This document shows, in pieces, positions 61,541 to 64,000 of a stretch of 64,000 nucleotides of DNA. This stretch comes from Prunus persica (lineage: Eukaryota; Streptophyta; Magnoliopsida; Rosales; Rosaceae), in NCBI RefSeq assembly GCF_000346465.2, contig NC_034013.1, positions 10,569,404 to 10,633,403 of the forward strand, given 5' to 3'. Position 1 is the stretch's first letter. Each line of letters begins with the position of its first letter. Both the position numbers and the translations under genes were made by a program. The notes below the pieces were generated by a model. The model was not told the origin of the DNA and did not search any database. It saw nothing but the letters and a program-made list of their open reading frames with translations.

Positions 61541-62194
61541 GCATCAAATCAAATCATCTTCTAAAAGAAAAACGACAAGTAAAATCGCGTCGTGTGGTGA
61601 GAGCAACTAGTGGAGTCGAGAAAACGACCAAATTTAGCCTACGTTTTTATGAGTGTGACTTATTCTAGCATACCTTCATATATTACTAACTTTTCTGCAC
61701 ATGCTTTCGCACCTACGAGAGAACTTCTTCTTTTTTTGTTTTTTGTTTTTTGTTTTATAAATAAATTTATTTTAGAATTAAAAAAGATAATGGGTAGTTG
61801 TGTTCCATAAAAATATGATTCTTTATCTAATTTTTTTTTTAAAATTTTTTAATATGAAAAAATGTGAATTTATTATATTATCCTCATTTAATTAATAGTT
61901 TTAATTCTTAATGTTTGAATTAACCAATGACATTTTATGGTATTTTGAATGTTTTACGATTATCTGCCTTTTGCTTTATATATATAGATTGAAATAATTT
62001 GCTAAATTATTTTAGCATATTATTTTGGAATACGTGGAATTCAGTATGGCCTTTTATTTCTTGTTTCTTGTTATGTACCAGTGTAATTTGCGTAAGATCC
62101 TAAACTGAGTGAAATTTAATTTCGTAAATGATGATATAGGGATAATTTAGGAAAAGAAATGCAACAATATGTATGACAAACATTTTGAAAATCG
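61541..62194. other. Intergenic, serine racemase upstream region
   Basis: AT-rich; no gene or clear promoter element chosen. Confidence 0.4.
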
Positions 62195-62333
62195 CCAATG
62201 AGGGTTGATTTAGTTAGTAAGGTCCTTGTATTGTGTGTAGCTGTATCAGTGTTCAAGTCATGTTGCCAGCAGCTGGAAGTTGGTACTGGTTGTGAGAGTA
62301 GCCAATCTCCCCCTAAACTTTTTTAGAAACAGC
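62195..62333 (+). mobile_element. tRNA-derived SINE with 16-bp target duplication
   Basis: AACATTTTGAAAATCG flanks the unit at 62179-62194 and 62334-62349. The body starts near GGGTTGATTTAGTTAGTAAG (A-box-like), has GTGTTCAAGTCATG (B-box-like) 40 bases on, and ends T-rich (CTTTTTTAG). About 139 bases. It differs from the SINE at 21565-21718. Confidence 0.8.
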
Positions 62334-62749
62334 AACATTTTGAAAATCGAAAGTCTTTTCATAATGTCAAAAATTACCTTGTTTAACTTTAGGAATGGAC
62401 TTTAAGATTAAAGACCTTATAGTAATTTGATTTCACCCAAAAAGGGGATTATCTTTAAATGGTTTGGACACTTTTTATTTATTAATATTGATGATACTAT
62501 CTAGATAATGGTTCAAAATTGTCACATCCCAACTCGAAAATTATGAATACACACACTAAGATCTTTAACAATAGCTTACTACTCATGAATATTACACAAA
62601 TCAACAACACACGGTGAAAAAGTCGATCTCTCAATTTTTGCCTTGAATCCTACACAATCTGTTATGGTATGAGCATTTTTATGCCCAATAGAGTATCATC
62701 AAATCTCTCAAAGTTAGCTATCACAGTTAATCAAAGTGTTATATATCAA

Positions 62750-63740
62750 ACAAGACAAAATCAATAATGAAATTTAAAAACAAACCATAAAACTACTCAC
62801 ATTGTAAGAAAATTAATTAATATATTTACCTATCACTCCTCCCAATTTTCAAGCAAAAGAAACTAAATCTATCAAAATCCAAATTTTAATTTTCGGATGA
62901 GGTGCAAGTATGATGAAAACAAGGAACATAGGTAGATATCCCTTTCATGCTGCAGTTAATTCTAAGACATAACGTTGTTCTCCATGAGCCTATACCACAA
63001 GAACAAAATGTAAATGCAGTTTACTTAAAAATACCAACCAAAAAAAATCGACGGGATGTTGAAAATGAGATTTTTGTTCTTGTCAAATACACCATATGTG
63101 TCACCATAACGTGACAATGTGGTACACCAATTTGGAAGGTTCTTCAAGCCATAATTGCCGTCCCATGCATCACACATATCCTCATACACAATACAAGATG
63201 AATCCTTCCTCCTGTCCTGTCGGACTCAAGAAATGTTTTGGATATCCATAACCAAAGGTCCATCTTTCCTTCCAAATTTTTAAAGATTGGGTGGTGCTCA
63301 ATCAAAAAAATTAATACACTACAAAAATTCAAAACCAAAATTTAAAAACAAATAATGACACTACTCAAATTGTAACAAAATTAATTTATATCATTACCTA
63401 TCTTTACCCTTAAGTGCATTGCTCTCACTTCTTTCAGATTTGAGACTTAAGTACTATAAAACCAATTATAATACAATTCCAATATTAAAATTAGAAAAGG
63501 TCAAAGAGATAATTATAATATTTAAAATCTATAAGTACAGTAATGCTACTTTTCCTCAAAATGTACATTAATCATCCATCTAACTTCCAACGAACTTGTG
63601 TACTAACTTTCAACGGACTTTTCCTCACAAATATGTAGAGATCCTCATATACAGTACTAGATGAATCCTTTCTGCGGCAGGACTCTAGAAATGTTATGTC
63701 AATATCCAGACACGGTCAAACCCAAAGTCAAATCCATACA
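62750..63740. repeat. Diverged tandem duplication, about 500-bp unit
   Basis: AAATTTAAAAACAAACCATAA with ACTACTCACATTGTAAGAAA (62773 onward) matches AAATTTAAAAACAAATAATG with ACTACTCAAATTGTAACAAA (63339 onward). TCCTCATACACAATACAAGA (63179) matches TCCTCATATACAGTACTAGA (63643), both followed by TGAATCCTT. Confidence 0.75.
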
Positions 63741-63802
63741 GATTTCATAATGAAACAAATGGGTATGGAAAACTTGGATTTTCACAAATAGCACCATTCC
63801 AA

Positions 63803-63993
63803 CATGATATATTATACAAAAATCCTTATATAACTTATTTGGAGAGAAAAATCAAAACTAGTCATTTGTCATTTTCTCATTGGTTCGTAGTGTGTTAAAT
63901 TTTTCTAAGAAGCACTTAGAAAATGACAAGTGGCTAATTTTGAAGTTTTCTCTTCAAATAAACTTTATACGAGTTTTGGTATAATATATCATG
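63803..63993. mobile_element. MITE family F, palindromic ends
   Basis: CATGATATATTATACAAAA at 63803 is mirrored by TTTTGGTATAATATATCATG ending at 63993. Inner pairs (ACTTATTTGGAGAGAAAA against TTTTCTCTTCAAATAAACTT, and TCATTTGTCATTTTCT against AGAAAATGACAAGTGG) extend the fold. Confidence 0.8.
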
Positions 63994-64000
63994 CTAAAAT

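Overview
The window is nuclear DNA of a flowering plant, most likely a woody eudicot. The reasons are intron-rich genes with GT-AG junctions, AT-rich introns, plant-type gene families (ADF with its first intron directly after the ATG, an LRR receptor kinase, a GT90 glycosyltransferase, plant serine racemase) and dense nested copia, gypsy, hAT, MULE and SINE insertions. A Rosaceae-like source is a guess and cannot be proved from this sequence. No bacterial, organellar, rRNA, tRNA or CRISPR feature was seen.

Layout. 1-3028 is the right part of an hAT element with a broken transposase. 3308-7345 is a Russian-doll insertion: a duplicated scrap of the tyrosyl-tRNA synthetase gene is split by a copia element, whose 5' LTR is itself split by an hAT-like element. 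9203-13327 (minus) is the cytosolic-type tyrosyl-tRNA synthetase gene, 10 exons, 385 codons. 15210-16951 and 18829-21327 are nested TIR elements, the second split by a 2-kb solo LTR. A tRNA-derived SINE lies at 21565-21718. 21950-23023 is an hAT-like element with a 41-bp minisatellite. 23802-24156 (minus) is a broken zinc-finger gene fragment. 24594-29166 is a gypsy remnant whose LTR is split by a 2569-bp solo LTR. 29371-35167 holds a hairpin, a Tourist-type MITE, an hAT deletion derivative and a 1.2-kb MULE with gene-like cargo.

The right half is gene-rich. On the plus strand come a GT90 O-glucosyltransferase gene (38269-41251, preceded by a tandem copy of its own promoter and first codons), an actin-depolymerizing factor (41823-43115) and NOB1 (44338-47439). 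On the minus strand come an At1g63430-like LRR receptor pseudokinase (48444-52575) and serine racemase (59077-61054). The tail 61.5-64 kb is intergenic, with a SINE, a diverged tandem duplication and a palindromic MITE.

The genes do not form a pathway; they are ordinary housekeeping or signalling genes in a chromosome arm. All six principal genes could be rebuilt exon by exon with consistent reading phase, so they look intact. I found no convincing new multi-gene system. The most interesting material is the nesting history, the gene scraps moved by duplication or transposons, and the duplicated promoter of the GT90 gene.
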